A stretch of 64,000 bases of DNA from JAYZDK01 sp964604165 (GCA_964604165.1 CAZRYF010000014.1:13868-77867), one strand, 5' to 3'; positions 34,305-43,070 are shown, counted from the first letter of the stretch. Notes: generated by a model from the sequence alone, not told the origin. Made by a program: numbers and translations.

Positions 34305-34753
34305 GCGACTTCGGCAGTGCCGCCCGCGGCTTCAATCTTCTCGGCGGCCGACTTGGTGAACTTTGCAGCGCGAACCGTCAAGGAGGTCTTGATCTCACCG
34401 TCGCCCAGCACCTTGATTCCATCCTTGCAAATCTTGGAGATGACGCCGCTCGCCTTGAGGGCGGCAGCATCCACCACTGCACCCTTCTCGAAGCGACCCT
34501 CCAGGTCGGACACGTTCAGGGTGGTGTATTCCTTGGCGAAGACGTTGTGAAAGCCCCGCTTCGGCAAGCGCCGCTGCAGGGGCATCTGGCCGCCCTCGAA
34601 ACCAGGGCGCACACCGCCACCGGAACGGGACTTCTGGCCCTTGGTTCCGCGTCCAGCGGTCTTGCCCTTACCGGCGCCTTCGCCTCGACCCACGCGCATG
34701 CGCTTCTTGGTCGAGCCCTTCGGCGGCTTCAGGTTGGAAAGTTCATTTGCCAT
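34301..34753 (-). CDS. rplO: 50S ribosomal protein L15
   Basis: 150 residues from ATG 34753. Glycine-rich N-terminus (RVGRGEGAGKGKTAGRG, KSRSGGGVRPGFEGGQMPL) is typical. Translationally coupled to secY. Confidence 0.96.
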   Translation of the reverse strand: MANELSNLKPPKGSTKKRMRVGRGEGAGKGKTAGRGTKGQKSRSGGGVRPGFEGGQMPLQRRLPKRGFHNVFAKEYTTLNVSDLEGRFEKGAVVDAAALKASGVISKICKDGIKVLGDGEIKTSLTVRAAKFTKSAAEKIEAAGGTAEVA

Positions 34754-34772
34754 TTGGAATCTCCAAGCGGGT

Positions 34773-34958
34773 CTAAGCGCCCGCCTCCTCCACATCCACC
34801 AGGTGGATGATCTTCTTCACCATGCCGCGAACGGCTGGCGTGTTTTCGAGCTCCCGGGAGGACCCCAGGCGACGCAGCCCCAATCCCTTGACGGTGGCAA
34901 TCTGCGACTTCGTGGACCCGATGTGGGACTTCTTGAGGGTGACCTTGATGGTTTTCAC
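34773..34958 (-). CDS. rpmD: 50S ribosomal protein L30
   Basis: 61 residues: MKTIKVTLKKSHIGSTKSQ and GLGLRRLGSSRELENTPAV, the short bacterial L30. Lies in the usual place between rpsE and rplO. Confidence 0.95.
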   Translation of the reverse strand: MKTIKVTLKKSHIGSTKSQIATVKGLGLRRLGSSRELENTPAVRGMVKKIIHLVDVEEAGA

Positions 34959-35006
34959 GGTGCTGTCCTTTTCAACTCGCTCAACGTTTTACGATGCTGC
35001 AGCCGC

Positions 35007-35564
35007 CTAGTAGGCGGCGCCCCAAACTCGCTCGCCCACGGTGTAGTCCACAAGGACCTCATCCAGGTCCTTGCCAAGGCGAAGAGCGTATTGTTCTGGA
35101 CTTTCGATTCGATCAAACGCGTTGAAGACAGCCTTCACCACGTTGTGGGGGTTGGAAGAGCGAAGGCTCTTGGTCAGCACGTTGTGAATGCCGGCAGCAT
35201 CCATGATCGCGCGAACCGAGGGACCGGCGATCACACCAGTTCCAGGGGATGCTGGCTTGAGCAGCACCCGACCGGCGCCAAAGATCCCGATCACCTCGTG
35301 GGGGATCGTTCCATCCACCAAGGGGATATCGATCATCCGGGTGCGGGCCTTGACCGTGGCCTTGCGAATAGCCTCGGGGACCTCGTTGGCCTTTCCAAAG
35401 CCAACCCCTACGTTGCCCTCGCCATTTCCCACCACAACAATGGCCGAGAAAGAGAAGCGACGCCCACCCTTGACCACCTTGGCCACCCGGTTGATGTGGA
35501 TGACCTTTTCAACGGTACCGTCGTCAGGCGGCTGGTTGCGGTTTCGGCTGCGATTGCGATTCAT
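35007..35564 (-). CDS. rpsE: 30S ribosomal protein S5
   Basis: 185 residues, with VVKGGRRFSFSAIVVVGNG, GFGKANEVPEAIRKA and GTGVIAGPSVRAIMDAAGI. Gaps of 48-54 bp on both sides are wider than elsewhere in the operon. Confidence 0.97.
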   Translation of the reverse strand: MNRNRSRNRNQPPDDGTVEKVIHINRVAKVVKGGRRFSFSAIVVVGNGEGNVGVGFGKANEVPEAIRKATVKARTRMIDIPLVDGTIPHEVIGIFGAGRVLLKPASPGTGVIAGPSVRAIMDAAGIHNVLTKSLRSSNPHNVVKAVFNAFDRIESPEQYALRLGKDLDEVLVDYTVGERVWGAAY

Positions 35565-35618
35565 GATTCACCTTGTCTTCCGGGGCAGAACTGCCCAGGA
35601 GCAAAAAACACCGAGGGT

Positions 35619-35990
35619 CTAAAAGTCGAGACCGCCGGCACGGGCTGCATCGGCCAGGGCCTTGATGCGTCCGTGGTAGAGAAAGCCGTTGCGGTCGAAC
35701 ACCACCTGGGTGATCTTCGCCGCCTTGGCCTTGCTGGCAATGAGGGTTCCAACAGCCTTGGCGGCTTCCACATTGTGGTCGCTTCCTTCGCTGGCAGAGA
35801 GTTCGGAGGACTGGGTCGAGGCCGCCACCAGCGTGGCGCCGGTTTCGTCGTCGATGATCTGCGCGTAGATATGCTTGTTCGAACGGAAAACGCTGATCCG
35901 GGGACGCGCTGTGGTGCCCCGAAGCTTCTTCCGGATCGACACCTTGCGGCGGCTGCGCAGGTACTGTCGACGGTGGGTTTTCTTGGCCAT
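35619..35990 (-). CDS. rplR: 50S ribosomal protein L18
   Basis: 123 residues, with RRKVSIRKKLRGTTARPRIS, FRSNKHIYAQIIDD and FDRNGFLYHGRIKALADAAR. Complete. Confidence 0.96.
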   Translation of the reverse strand: MAKKTHRRQYLRSRRKVSIRKKLRGTTARPRISVFRSNKHIYAQIIDDETGATLVAASTQSSELSASEGSDHNVEAAKAVGTLIASKAKAAKITQVVFDRNGFLYHGRIKALADAARAGGLDF

Positions 35991-36017
35991 GATGATCTCC
36001 TGTATACCTCGGCGCCT

Positions 36018-36046
36018 TTACGCCTTGGCGTCGTTACGCCTTGGCG
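36018..36046 (-). repeat. 13-bp direct repeat spanning the rplF stop codon
   Basis: On the coding strand CGCCAAGGCGTAA ends rplF and recurs 16 bp downstream, so the last codons and stop have been copied into the intergenic space. Confidence 0.75.
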
Positions 36047-36573
36047 GCCTTGCCGGCCTTGATGCGGATGTACTCACCGGAGTACCGAACGCCCTTGCCT
36101 TTGTAGGAATCAGGGGGACGGAAGCCGCGAATCACCGCAGCGGTCTGGCCCACCACCTCTTTGTCAATACCGGAAACGGTCACGGTGGCACCGCGATCCT
36201 CCACGACGGCTTCGATTCCCGCGGGCAGCGGGAAGTCGATGAGGTGGGAATAACCAAGCTGAAACACGAGGTTCTTTCCCTTCAGGTCCACCTTGTAGCC
36301 AACCCCCACAATCTCCAGCTTCTTGGAGAAGCCTGCGCTGACCCCAATCACCATGTTGTTGACAAGGGCCCGCATCAAACCGTGGTTGGCGCGGTGGTTG
36401 CGTTGGTCGCTCTCACGAGCGATCGTCAGCACGTCTCCCTCCTGCGAAATGCTGACACCCTCCACGAGGGGCCGGGAGAGCTGGCCTTTGGGGCCCTTTA
36501 CCGTCACGCCATCTGCCACCGTCACCGTGGTGCCGGAAGGTAGCGTGATGGGGGCGTTGCCAATTCGAGACAT
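36034..36573 (-). CDS. rplF: 50S ribosomal protein L6
   Basis: 179 residues (MSRIGNAPITLPSGTTV ... PDSYKGKGVRYSGEYIRIKAGK). Both alpha/beta halves are present. Confidence 0.97.
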   Translation of the reverse strand: MSRIGNAPITLPSGTTVTVADGVTVKGPKGQLSRPLVEGVSISQEGDVLTIARESDQRNHRANHGLMRALVNNMVIGVSAGFSKKLEIVGVGYKVDLKGKNLVFQLGYSHLIDFPLPAGIEAVVEDRGATVTVSGIDKEVVGQTAAVIRGFRPPDSYKGKGVRYSGEYIRIKAGKAAKA

Positions 36574-36590
36574 GGTCAGTCCTCCTTGGG

Positions 36591-36989
36591 CTACCAGACG
36601 TAGCAGAGCACCTCTCCACCGATGCCGGCCTGGCGGGCCTGGCGGTCGGTGAGGATGCCGTTGGGGGTGGTGAGGATGGCGACGCCGAGGCCGTTCCGCA
36701 CGTGCGGGACCTCGTCCTTGCCTACATACAAGCGCCGACTCGGCTTGGACACGCGCTCCAGGCCACGAATAATGGCGCGGTCGGACTTGTCGTAGCGAAG
36801 CTGGATTCGAATCGAGCCCTGGGGACCCTCCTCAATAAGCTTATAGTTCTCAATAAATCCCTGATCGGAGAGCACGCGTGCAATCTCCCCTTTGATCCGC
36901 GAACGCGGAAACTCGAGGGTAGCGTGCCCTGCCTTCAGGGCGTTGCGGATGCGCGTGAGCATGTCCGCGATGGGGTCGGTCATCGACAT
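36591..36989 (-). CDS. rpsH: 30S ribosomal protein S8
   Basis: 132 residues (MTDPIADMLTRIRNAL; C-terminal GVAILTTPNGILTDRQAR, GGEVLCYVW). In other bacteria S8 represses the spc operon at its mRNA; no such site was resolved here. Confidence 0.97.
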   Translation of the reverse strand: MSMTDPIADMLTRIRNALKAGHATLEFPRSRIKGEIARVLSDQGFIENYKLIEEGPQGSIRIQLRYDKSDRAIIRGLERVSKPSRRLYVGKDEVPHVRNGLGVAILTTPNGILTDRQARQAGIGGEVLCYVW

Positions 36990-37019
36990 TTCGAAGACTC
37001 CATTTGGTTCATCCGGGCC

Positions 37020-37205
37020 CTACCAACTCGCCTTGGTAACGCCGGGAAGCTCGCCCTTAAGGGACATGGAACGGAAGCAGATGCGACAGAGGTTGAAGTC
37101 ACGCAGAAACCCACGTGGACGACCACAAACAGTGCAGCGGTTGCGCTTGCGCACAGCGAATTTCGCAGGACGCTTGGACTTGGCAATCATGGACTTTTTG
37201 GCCAC
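37020..37205 (-). CDS. rpsN: 30S ribosomal protein S14, zinc-binding type Z
   Basis: 61 residues. C-x2-C pairs in RCTVCGRP and LCRICFR form the zinc ribbon of the short type; ends GELPGVTKASW. Confidence 0.96.
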   Translation of the reverse strand: MAKKSMIAKSKRPAKFAVRKRNRCTVCGRPRGFLRDFNLCRICFRSMSLKGELPGVTKASW

Positions 37206-37216
37206 GGGTGTTCTCC

Positions 37217-37759
37217 TTAGGCCTTGAACGGCATGCCGAGGTTGGCCAGCAATGCGCGGCCTTCTTCGTCAGTGCCAGCAGTGGTGACAAAGGTGATGTT
37301 CATCCCGATGATGCGAGCGATCTTGTCGTAGTCGATCTCCGGGAAGAGAAGCTGCTCGGTCAGACCCATGGAGTAGTTGCCCCGGCCATCGAAAGCCTTC
37401 GCAGACAGTCCACGGAAGTCACGGATTCTGGGAATGGCCACCGAGATGAGGCGGTCCATGAAATACCACATGCGATCGCCGCGCAGAGTCACGCTGACCC
37501 CCACCGGCATGCCTTCGCGAAGCTTGAAGTTCGCAATGGAGCGCCGCGCCCGTCGAATGACCGGCTTCTGGCCGGTGATGATGGCCAGATCCTCGGCCGC
37601 GGCATCCAGTACCTTGGGGTTTGTAGTTCCCTCCTTCAGGCCAGAGTTCACCACAATCTTCGTGAGACGAGGCACCTGCATCACGTTCCCAAACTGGAGC
37701 TGTTCCATGAGCTTGGGAGCAATTTCGCTCTTGTACTGATCTTTGAGACGGGGCGTCAT
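37217..37759 (-). CDS. rplE: 50S ribosomal protein L5
   Basis: 180 residues (MTPRLKDQYKSEIAPKLM; VPRLTKIVVNSGL; GQKPVIRRARRSIANFKLR). Complete. Confidence 0.97.
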   Translation of the reverse strand: MTPRLKDQYKSEIAPKLMEQLQFGNVMQVPRLTKIVVNSGLKEGTTNPKVLDAAAEDLAIITGQKPVIRRARRSIANFKLREGMPVGVSVTLRGDRMWYFMDRLISVAIPRIRDFRGLSAKAFDGRGNYSMGLTEQLLFPEIDYDKIARIIGMNITFVTTAGTDEEGRALLANLGMPFKA

Positions 37760-37773
37760 GATTCTTGGTTCCT

Positions 37774-38091
37774 CTACGCGTCGATGGCCGTGCCGGTCTT
37801 TCGATCGACACGCACTTTCTTGCCATCTGTGACCTGGTACCCCACGCGAATCGCGCGGTTCGTTTCGTCATTCCAGAGGGCAACGTTGGAAATGTGGAGG
37901 GAAGCTTCCTTCTCCACGAGCTGGCCGGGCTGACCCTGTTGAGGCTTCACGTGCCGCTTGACCATGTTCAGGCCTTCGACAAACACGCGGTCCCGCTTGG
38001 AGTCGATCCGGATGACAGTGCCCAAACGGCCCTTGTCCTTTCCGGCGATCACCTTGACCTTGTCGTCTTTCTTGATTTTGTACTTGGCCAT
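37774..38091 (-). CDS. rplX: 50S ribosomal protein L24
   Basis: 105 residues with the KOW motif KDDKVKVIAGKDKGRLGTV and LNMVKRHVKP. Complete. Confidence 0.96.
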   Translation of the reverse strand: MAKYKIKKDDKVKVIAGKDKGRLGTVIRIDSKRDRVFVEGLNMVKRHVKPQQGQPGQLVEKEASLHISNVALWNDETNRAIRVGYQVTDGKKVRVDRKTGTAIDA

Positions 38092-38099
38092 GGTGACTC

Positions 38100-38468
38100 C
38101 TAGAGGACCTCGGGGGCCAAAGAGACGATCTTCATGTACTTCTTCGCGCGGAGTTCACGGGCCACCGGTCCGAAGATACGGGTTCCGATGGGTTCGCCCT
38201 GGGCGTTGATCAGCACGGCTGAATTGGTATCAAATCGAATGTAGGTTCCATCCCGGCGGCGAAGTTCCTTGGAGGTCCGCACAATGACTGCACGGGTGAC
38301 CTCGCCCTTCTTGACCTTGCTGTTGGGCATGGCCTCACGGATCGAACAGACAATAACGTCGCCCACGGATGCATAGCGGCGCTTGGAGCCACCCAGCACC
38401 TTGATGCACATGAGCTTCTTGGCGCCGCTGTTGTCAGCAACATCCAAGATGGACTGCATCTGAATCAT
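38100..38468 (-). CDS. rplN: 50S ribosomal protein L14
   Basis: 122 residues from ATG 38468, which overlaps the rpsQ stop by 4 bp. Typical MIQMQSILDVADNSGAKKL and the end ARELRAKKYMKIVSLAPEVL. Confidence 0.97.
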   Translation of the reverse strand: MIQMQSILDVADNSGAKKLMCIKVLGGSKRRYASVGDVIVCSIREAMPNSKVKKGEVTRAVIVRTSKELRRRDGTYIRFDTNSAVLINAQGEPIGTRIFGPVARELRAKKYMKIVSLAPEVL

Positions 38469-38725
38469 GACGGGCTCCCATCGATGCCAATCACCACCCA
38501 CCGCTTGGTGCGGGACAGGGGGCGAGCCTCGCGAATGGTCACCGTTTGGCCCATCTCGCAGACGTTGTTCTCATCGTGTGCCTTGAAGACATTGCGACGG
38601 TTGATGTACTTCTTGTAGACCCGGTGCTTTACGCGGCGGGTGACCTCCACAGAGATGGTCTTGTCCATCTTGGTAGAAACCACACGACCGGTCAGTTCCC
38701 GGCGGGATGTCGTCTTTTCAGCCAT
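38465..38725 (-). CDS. rpsQ: 30S ribosomal protein S17
   Basis: 86 residues from ATG 38725 (LTGRVVSTKMDKTISVEV; KAHDENNVCEMGQTVTI). It is preceded by an unusual 151-bp gap within the operon. Confidence 0.96.
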   Translation of the reverse strand: MAEKTTSRRELTGRVVSTKMDKTISVEVTRRVKHRVYKKYINRRNVFKAHDENNVCEMGQTVTIREARPLSRTKRWVVIGIDGSPS

Positions 38726-38876
38726 GTTCCTGCTCTCCAGCGCTCTCACGCGGATGGACCTCTCGATCCGTAAATGGAACCCGGGGGGTCTCCCTTGCGG
38801 GACTCACCCGGGGGTGGCTCACAATGCCTGGCACCCGAGGGGTGCCGTGCCCTCGCCTTGCAGCGAGAACGCGCGT
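38726..38876 (-). promoter_or_regulatory. 151-bp rpmC-rpsQ intergenic region with two perfect hairpins
   Basis: Two stems are perfect: GGCACCC/GGGTGCC with a 3-base loop (38830-38846) and CTCGC/GCGAG with a 6-base loop (38852-38867). A GC-rich stretch with two CCCGGG sites lies nearer rpsQ. Every other gap between tuf and secY is 69 bp or less. No gene or clear promoter is visible; an attenuator, processing site or r-protein binding site is possible. Confidence 0.55.
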
Positions 38877-39203
38877 TTATTCGCCTGGAGTAACCTTGTC
38901 AACGATACCTTTGAGGAAGCCGCTGGCGCCTTCCGCCAAGCCGCCCCCATCCCCCGCTTCCGGCTGGAAGCTGGAGGCATGTAGGTTTCGAAGAGAATTC
39001 TTGGGAAGATCCTGTGCAATCTCGCGCTGGCGCACCGCCGTCTGGAGACGGGCAATGTCCCGGCGCAGAGTCTTCAGGACCGAGTTGTCTTCGAGCTGGC
39101 TGGTGTAGTGGCGGAACCGGGCTGCAATAAGCTCTCGCTCCATCTGCAACTCGGTGTGGACGAGCTTCTCGTCGGAGAAGTCAATGATCTCGGTGGAGTT
39201 CAT
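38877..39203 (-). CDS. rpmC: 50S ribosomal protein L29 with long C-terminal tail
   Basis: The first about 68 residues match L29 (FSDEKLVHTELQMERELIAARF, then VLKTLRRDIARLQTAVRQRE). About 40 more follow, Gly-rich then amphipathic (GGGLAEGASGFLKGIVDKV), whereas L29 is usually 63-70 residues. ATG overlaps the rplP stop by 4 bp. Confidence 0.93.
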   Translation of the reverse strand: MNSTEIIDFSDEKLVHTELQMERELIAARFRHYTSQLEDNSVLKTLRRDIARLQTAVRQREIAQDLPKNSLRNLHASSFQPEAGDGGGLAEGASGFLKGIVDKVTPGE

Positions 39204-39619
39204 CCGAGCACCCCCTCACGCTTTACAAATTTCGTTCCCACGGGAAGCTTGTGGCCCGCACGACGAAACGCCTCCTTGGCGGTCTCCTCGGGCACTCCCT
39301 CAATTTCATACAGGACCCGGCCTGGTTTCACGACAGCCACCCAGAACTCCGGTGCGCCCTTTCCTTTCCCCATACGGGTTTCAGCGGGCTTCTTGGAGAT
39401 GGGCTTGTCGGGAAAGACTCGAATCCAGATCTTGCCGCCACGCTTTGCATGGCGGGTCATGGCGACACGAGCCGCTTCAATCTGTCGAGAGGTGATCCGG
39501 CCGCAGGTTGTGGCCTGCAATCCGTAGTCTCCGAACGACACATTGCAGCCACGGCGGGAAACCCCGCGCATGCGACCTTTCTGTACTTTCCGGCGCTTGA
39601 CGCGCTTTGGCATCAACAT
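39200..39619 (-). CDS. rplP: 50S ribosomal protein L16
   Basis: 139 residues (MLMPKRVKRRKVQKGRMRG; RITSRQIEAARVAMTRHAKR; MGKGKGAPEFWVAVVKPGR). A second ATG at the third codon is also possible. Confidence 0.97.
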   Translation of the reverse strand: MLMPKRVKRRKVQKGRMRGVSRRGCNVSFGDYGLQATTCGRITSRQIEAARVAMTRHAKRGGKIWIRVFPDKPISKKPAETRMGKGKGAPEFWVAVVKPGRVLYEIEGVPEETAKEAFRRAGHKLPVGTKFVKREGVLG

Positions 39620-39631
39620 GGTGGGATTCTC

Positions 39632-40324
39632 CTAGGAGGCCGGTGCATCGGTGGGCGGGGAAAAAGCGGGGGGGGCGTTCTTCGGCTCTTCGACATCACC
39701 AGAGAGAATCTCGCCCTTGAAAATCCAGACCTTGACCCCGATGACACCGTAGGTGGTCTTGGCCTCAGCCAAGCCGTAGTCGATGTCGGCACGAAGGGTG
39801 TGCAGCGGCACCCGGCCCTCACGGTACCACTCGATCCGGGACATCTCAGCACCGCCGAGGCGGCCAGAACACATCACCTTGACGCCCTTTCCACCAGACC
39901 GCATGGTCTGAGTGACGGCCTTTTTCATGGCCCGGCGGAAGCTGACTCGCTTCACCAGCTGGGCTGCGATGTTCTCAGCGACGAGCACGGCATCGGTCTC
40001 GACCTTGCGAACCTCGATGACGTTGGGGAAAATTTCAGTGGAAGTGAGCTTCTGCAAGTCTGCCCGAAGGGCATCCAAGCCGGCTGCCCGCCGCCCCAGG
40101 ATCACACCGGGCTTTGCGGCGTGCACGAACACCTTGGCCTTGTTGGCGGCGCGCTCGATCACCACGGAGGAAATTCCTGCGTGGTAATACTTCTTCTTGA
40201 TGAATTTCCGGATGGCGATGTCCTCGGCGAGGAAGCGCTGGTAGTCCTTCTCGGAAAACCAGACCCCGCTCCAGGGACGAACGATTCCAACGCGGAATCC
40301 AATTGGATTGACCTTCTGACCCAT
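39632..40324 (-). CDS. rpsC: 30S ribosomal protein S3
   Basis: 230 residues from ATG 40324 (MGQKVNPIGFRVGI), with the KH domain GVILGRRAAGLDAL and the entry-tunnel stretch GRLGGAEMSRIEWYREGRVP. It ends in a Pro/Ala tail. A frame extending to 40513 overlaps rplV. Confidence 0.96.
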   Translation of the reverse strand: MGQKVNPIGFRVGIVRPWSGVWFSEKDYQRFLAEDIAIRKFIKKKYYHAGISSVVIERAANKAKVFVHAAKPGVILGRRAAGLDALRADLQKLTSTEIFPNVIEVRKVETDAVLVAENIAAQLVKRVSFRRAMKKAVTQTMRSGGKGVKVMCSGRLGGAEMSRIEWYREGRVPLHTLRADIDYGLAEAKTTYGVIGVKVWIFKGEILSGDVEEPKNAPPAFSPPTDAPAS

Positions 40325-40328
40325 GGGG

Positions 40329-40679
40329 CTAGCCCTCCCGAACAGCCAGCTCAACTTTGATGTGGCTGGTCGGCTTGATGATTTTCGTGGCACGCCCCAT
40401 TGCGCGGGGACGCCAGCGACGGAGGCTGGGGCCCATGTCCACGGTGATGGTCTTGACGTAGAGTGAATCGATATCGACGGTGCTTCCGTCCAGGGTGGCC
40501 TTCTGCTCCGCATTGGCCACAGCCGACTCGATGAGCTTCTTCACCAGCGGCGCGGTCTTTTTGGGCGTAAAGGTCAACACCTCGAGGGCCTGTTCCACAT
40601 CGCGACCCCGCACGAGGTTGGCGACAAGGCGAGCCTTCTGGGGGGACACGCGAACGTTCTTGAGAGTGGCTTTAGACAT
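40329..40679 (-). CDS. rplV: 50S ribosomal protein L22
   Basis: 116 residues from ATG 40679 (NVRVSPQKARLVANLVRGR; C-terminal hairpin GPSLRRWRPRAMGRATKI, the exit-tunnel loop). Complete. Confidence 0.96.
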   Translation of the reverse strand: MSKATLKNVRVSPQKARLVANLVRGRDVEQALEVLTFTPKKTAPLVKKLIESAVANAEQKATLDGSTVDIDSLYVKTITVDMGPSLRRWRPRAMGRATKIIKPTSHIKVELAVREG

Positions 40680-40689
40680 GATCTTTTTC

Positions 40690-40968
40690 CTACCGAACCC
40701 GGGACTTCCGGTCGGCCGCGTGGCCGTAGAAGGTACGGGTGGGTGCGAACTCACCAAACTTGTGTCCCACCATGTTCTCCGTCACGTAGACGGAAATGAA
40801 CTTCTTGCCGTTGTGAACAGCAAAGGTGAGGCCGATGAAATCGGGCAACACGGTGGAACGGCGACTCCAGGTCTTGATGACCTGGTGGGACTTGTTTTCC
40901 TTTGCTACCAGCGCCTTCGCCAGAAGGTGCTGATCGACAAAAGGTCCCTTTTTTACTGAACGGGCCAT
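40690..40968 (-). CDS. rpsS: 30S ribosomal protein S19
   Basis: 92 residues (MARSVKKGPFVDQHLL; TWSRRSTVLPDFIGLTFAV; GEFAPTRTFYGHAADRK). Complete. Confidence 0.97.
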   Translation of the reverse strand: MARSVKKGPFVDQHLLAKALVAKENKSHQVIKTWSRRSTVLPDFIGLTFAVHNGKKFISVYVTENMVGHKFGEFAPTRTFYGHAADRKSRVR

Positions 40969-40981
40969 GGTTGGCTCTCCC

Positions 40982-41809
40982 CTACTTCTTGCGCCGCTTG
41001 ACGATGAATTTGGACGAAGTCTTCTTACGAGAACGAGTGCGGAAACCCTTGGTGGGCTTGCCCCAGGGAGTCACCGGGTGGCGTCCTCCCGTGGTCCGGC
41101 CCTCACCACCACCATGGGGATGATCCACCGGGTTCATGGCGGAGCCGCGAACCGTGGGACGTCGACCGAGCCAGCGGCTGCGGCCGGCCTTGCCAATGTC
41201 GATGTTTTCGTGCTGCAGGTTGCCTACCTGGCCGATAGTGGCCCGGCAGTTGCGGTGTACCTGTCGCAACTCACCCGAGGGAAGGCGCAGGAGAACATAG
41301 GCGCCCTCCTTGGCCATGAGCTGTGCGTAGGTACCAGCGGAGCGGCAGAGCTGCCCCCCATGACCAATCTGCATTTCAATGTTGTGGACCCAGGTTCCCA
41401 GCGGCACCGCATGAAGGTGCATGGCGTTTCCAGGCTTGATGTCGGCATCATCCGAGCTCACCACCATGTCCCCAACGCCCAGGTTCAGCGGGTGGAGGAT
41501 GTAGCGCTTCTCGCCATCCACGTAGTGGATGAGAGCGATGCGAGCCGAGCGGTTCGGATCGTACTCGACAGCAGCGACCTTGCCGGGAACGCCCAGCTTG
41601 TCTCGCTTGAAGTCAATCACGCGGTAGCGGCGCTTGTGGCCTCCGCCCCGGTGCCGGACGGTGATACGCCCACGGTTGTTCCGCCCACCCGTCCCAGAAC
41701 GGGAGGTGAGCAGGGATTTCTCAGGACGGCTGCGGGTGATTTCCGCAAAGTCCGACACGCTCATTCCGCGTCGGCCATCCGTTGTCGGCTTGTATTTCTT
41801 GATTCCCAT
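40982..41809 (-). CDS. rplB: 50S ribosomal protein L2
   Basis: 275 residues from ATG 41809. Contains NNRGRITVRHRGGGHKRRYR and the peptidyl-transferase-site stretch RGSAMNPVDHPHGGGEGR. Complete. Confidence 0.97.
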   Translation of the reverse strand: MGIKKYKPTTDGRRGMSVSDFAEITRSRPEKSLLTSRSGTGGRNNRGRITVRHRGGGHKRRYRVIDFKRDKLGVPGKVAAVEYDPNRSARIALIHYVDGEKRYILHPLNLGVGDMVVSSDDADIKPGNAMHLHAVPLGTWVHNIEMQIGHGGQLCRSAGTYAQLMAKEGAYVLLRLPSGELRQVHRNCRATIGQVGNLQHENIDIGKAGRSRWLGRRPTVRGSAMNPVDHPHGGGEGRTTGGRHPVTPWGKPTKGFRTRSRKKTSSKFIVKRRKK

Positions 41810-41820
41810 CGCCCCGACCT

Positions 41821-42111
41821 TCAGTTGGACTCGAAGAGTTGAATGTTGTCGCCCTCGACCAGGGTGACGTAGGCCTTCTTCCAATCGGAACGACGGCCCG
41901 TGTGACGCCCGTGGCGCTTGGTCTTGCCCCGCACGTTGACCGTGCGGACCACGTCGACCTTGACTCCGAAAAGCCGCTCCACTGCATCCTTGATCTGCAG
42001 CTTGTTTGCGCTGGTACCAACCTGAAACGTGAAGACGTTGCCGGCCGCCTCGAGGCGAGCGGTCTTCTCCGTAACGATCGGGCGCAGGATGATGTCGTGC
42101 AATTCAGCCAT
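41821..42111 (-). CDS. rplW: 50S ribosomal protein L23
   Basis: 96 residues (IILRPIVTEKTARLEAAGNV; VNVRGKTKRHGRHTGRRSDW). Two bp after rplD. Confidence 0.96.
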   Translation of the reverse strand: MAELHDIILRPIVTEKTARLEAAGNVFTFQVGTSANKLQIKDAVERLFGVKVDVVRTVNVRGKTKRHGRHTGRRSDWKKAYVTLVEGDNIQLFESN

Positions 42112-42113
42112 GG

Positions 42114-42737
42114 TCAGCTCCCCAGCCTCTGCTGGATGCCCGCGATGGCGTCCGACGTGGCAGCAAGGTTCTTGTGGTTCAGGATGTCGTAAACGTTCAG
42201 GCCCGCCACCGGCAAGACCGTCACCCCCGGGATGTTCCGAGCGCTCTTCAAGACCTTCTCATCCTTCTCCGAGAGCACCAGCAGCAGATCTTCGAATCCA
42301 AACCGCTCCATAATGTCCACGACGGCGCTGGTTTTGATCTCCGCAAGCTGGAAGACATCAAACGCGGTGAACGCATCCTCTTCCACCCGGCGCGACAGGG
42401 CTGCCTTCAAGGCTGCACGACGCACTTTCTTGGGGACGTTGTAGCTGTAGTCCCGGGGCCTGGGCCCCATGGCCACGCCACCACCACGCATAAGGTTCGC
42501 GCGAATCGTACCCTGACGGGCCCGGCCGGTTCCCTTCTGCTTGAACGGCTTCCGGCCGCCCCCGCTGACTTCGGTGCGGGTCTTGGTGTTGTGGGTGCCC
42601 TGTCTGCGGTTGGCCATCTGCTGGCGCACGACCGTGTGAAACAGGTGCTCCTTCACCTCGACGCCGAAAATCCCGTCGTCAAGATCGACCTTTCCGACCT
42701 TCTTCTTTTCAGTGCTGTAAATGTCTACGGTTGGCAT
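42114..42737 (-). CDS. rplD: 50S ribosomal protein L4
   Basis: 207 residues, with RQGTHNTKTRTEVSGGGRKP, QKGTGRARQGTIRANLMRGG and the C-terminal domain. It directly follows rpsJ with 18 bp between, where rplC normally lies. Confidence 0.96.
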   Translation of the reverse strand: MPTVDIYSTEKKKVGKVDLDDGIFGVEVKEHLFHTVVRQQMANRRQGTHNTKTRTEVSGGGRKPFKQKGTGRARQGTIRANLMRGGGVAMGPRPRDYSYNVPKKVRRAALKAALSRRVEEDAFTAFDVFQLAEIKTSAVVDIMERFGFEDLLLVLSEKDEKVLKSARNIPGVTVLPVAGLNVYDILNHKNLAATSDAIAGIQQRLGS

Positions 42738-42755
42738 CTTTTCATTCCTGCTGCA

Positions 42756-43070
42756 CTAGGACAGCTTGATCTCCACGTGCACCCCAGCCGACAGATCGAG
42801 CTTCATGAGGGCATCCACGGTCTGCTGGGAGGGCTCCAGGATGTCCAGGAGGCGGTGATGGGTGCGGCGTTCGAATTGTTCCCGGGACTTCTTGTCCACG
42901 TGGGGCCCGCGGAGGACGGTCCACACGGAACGGGTGGTGGGCAGAGGGAACGGTCCCCTCACGCCAACGCCCGTGCGCTTTGCCGTTTCCACGATCTCCG
43001 CAGCGCTGCGGTCAAGCAGCTTGTGATCGTACGCCTTCAAGCGAATTCGGATTTTGTTGTTCTGGGGCAT
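42756..43070 (-). CDS. rpsJ: 30S ribosomal protein S10
   Basis: 104 residues from ATG 43070 (KIRIRLKAYDHKLLDRSA; THHRLLDILEPSQQTVDALM). S10 is also the NusE antitermination factor. It lies 69 bp after tuf1, so the str and S10 operons run together. Confidence 0.96.
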   Translation of the reverse strand: MPQNNKIRIRLKAYDHKLLDRSAAEIVETAKRTGVGVRGPFPLPTTRSVWTVLRGPHVDKKSREQFERRTHHRLLDILEPSQQTVDALMKLDLSAGVHVEIKLS

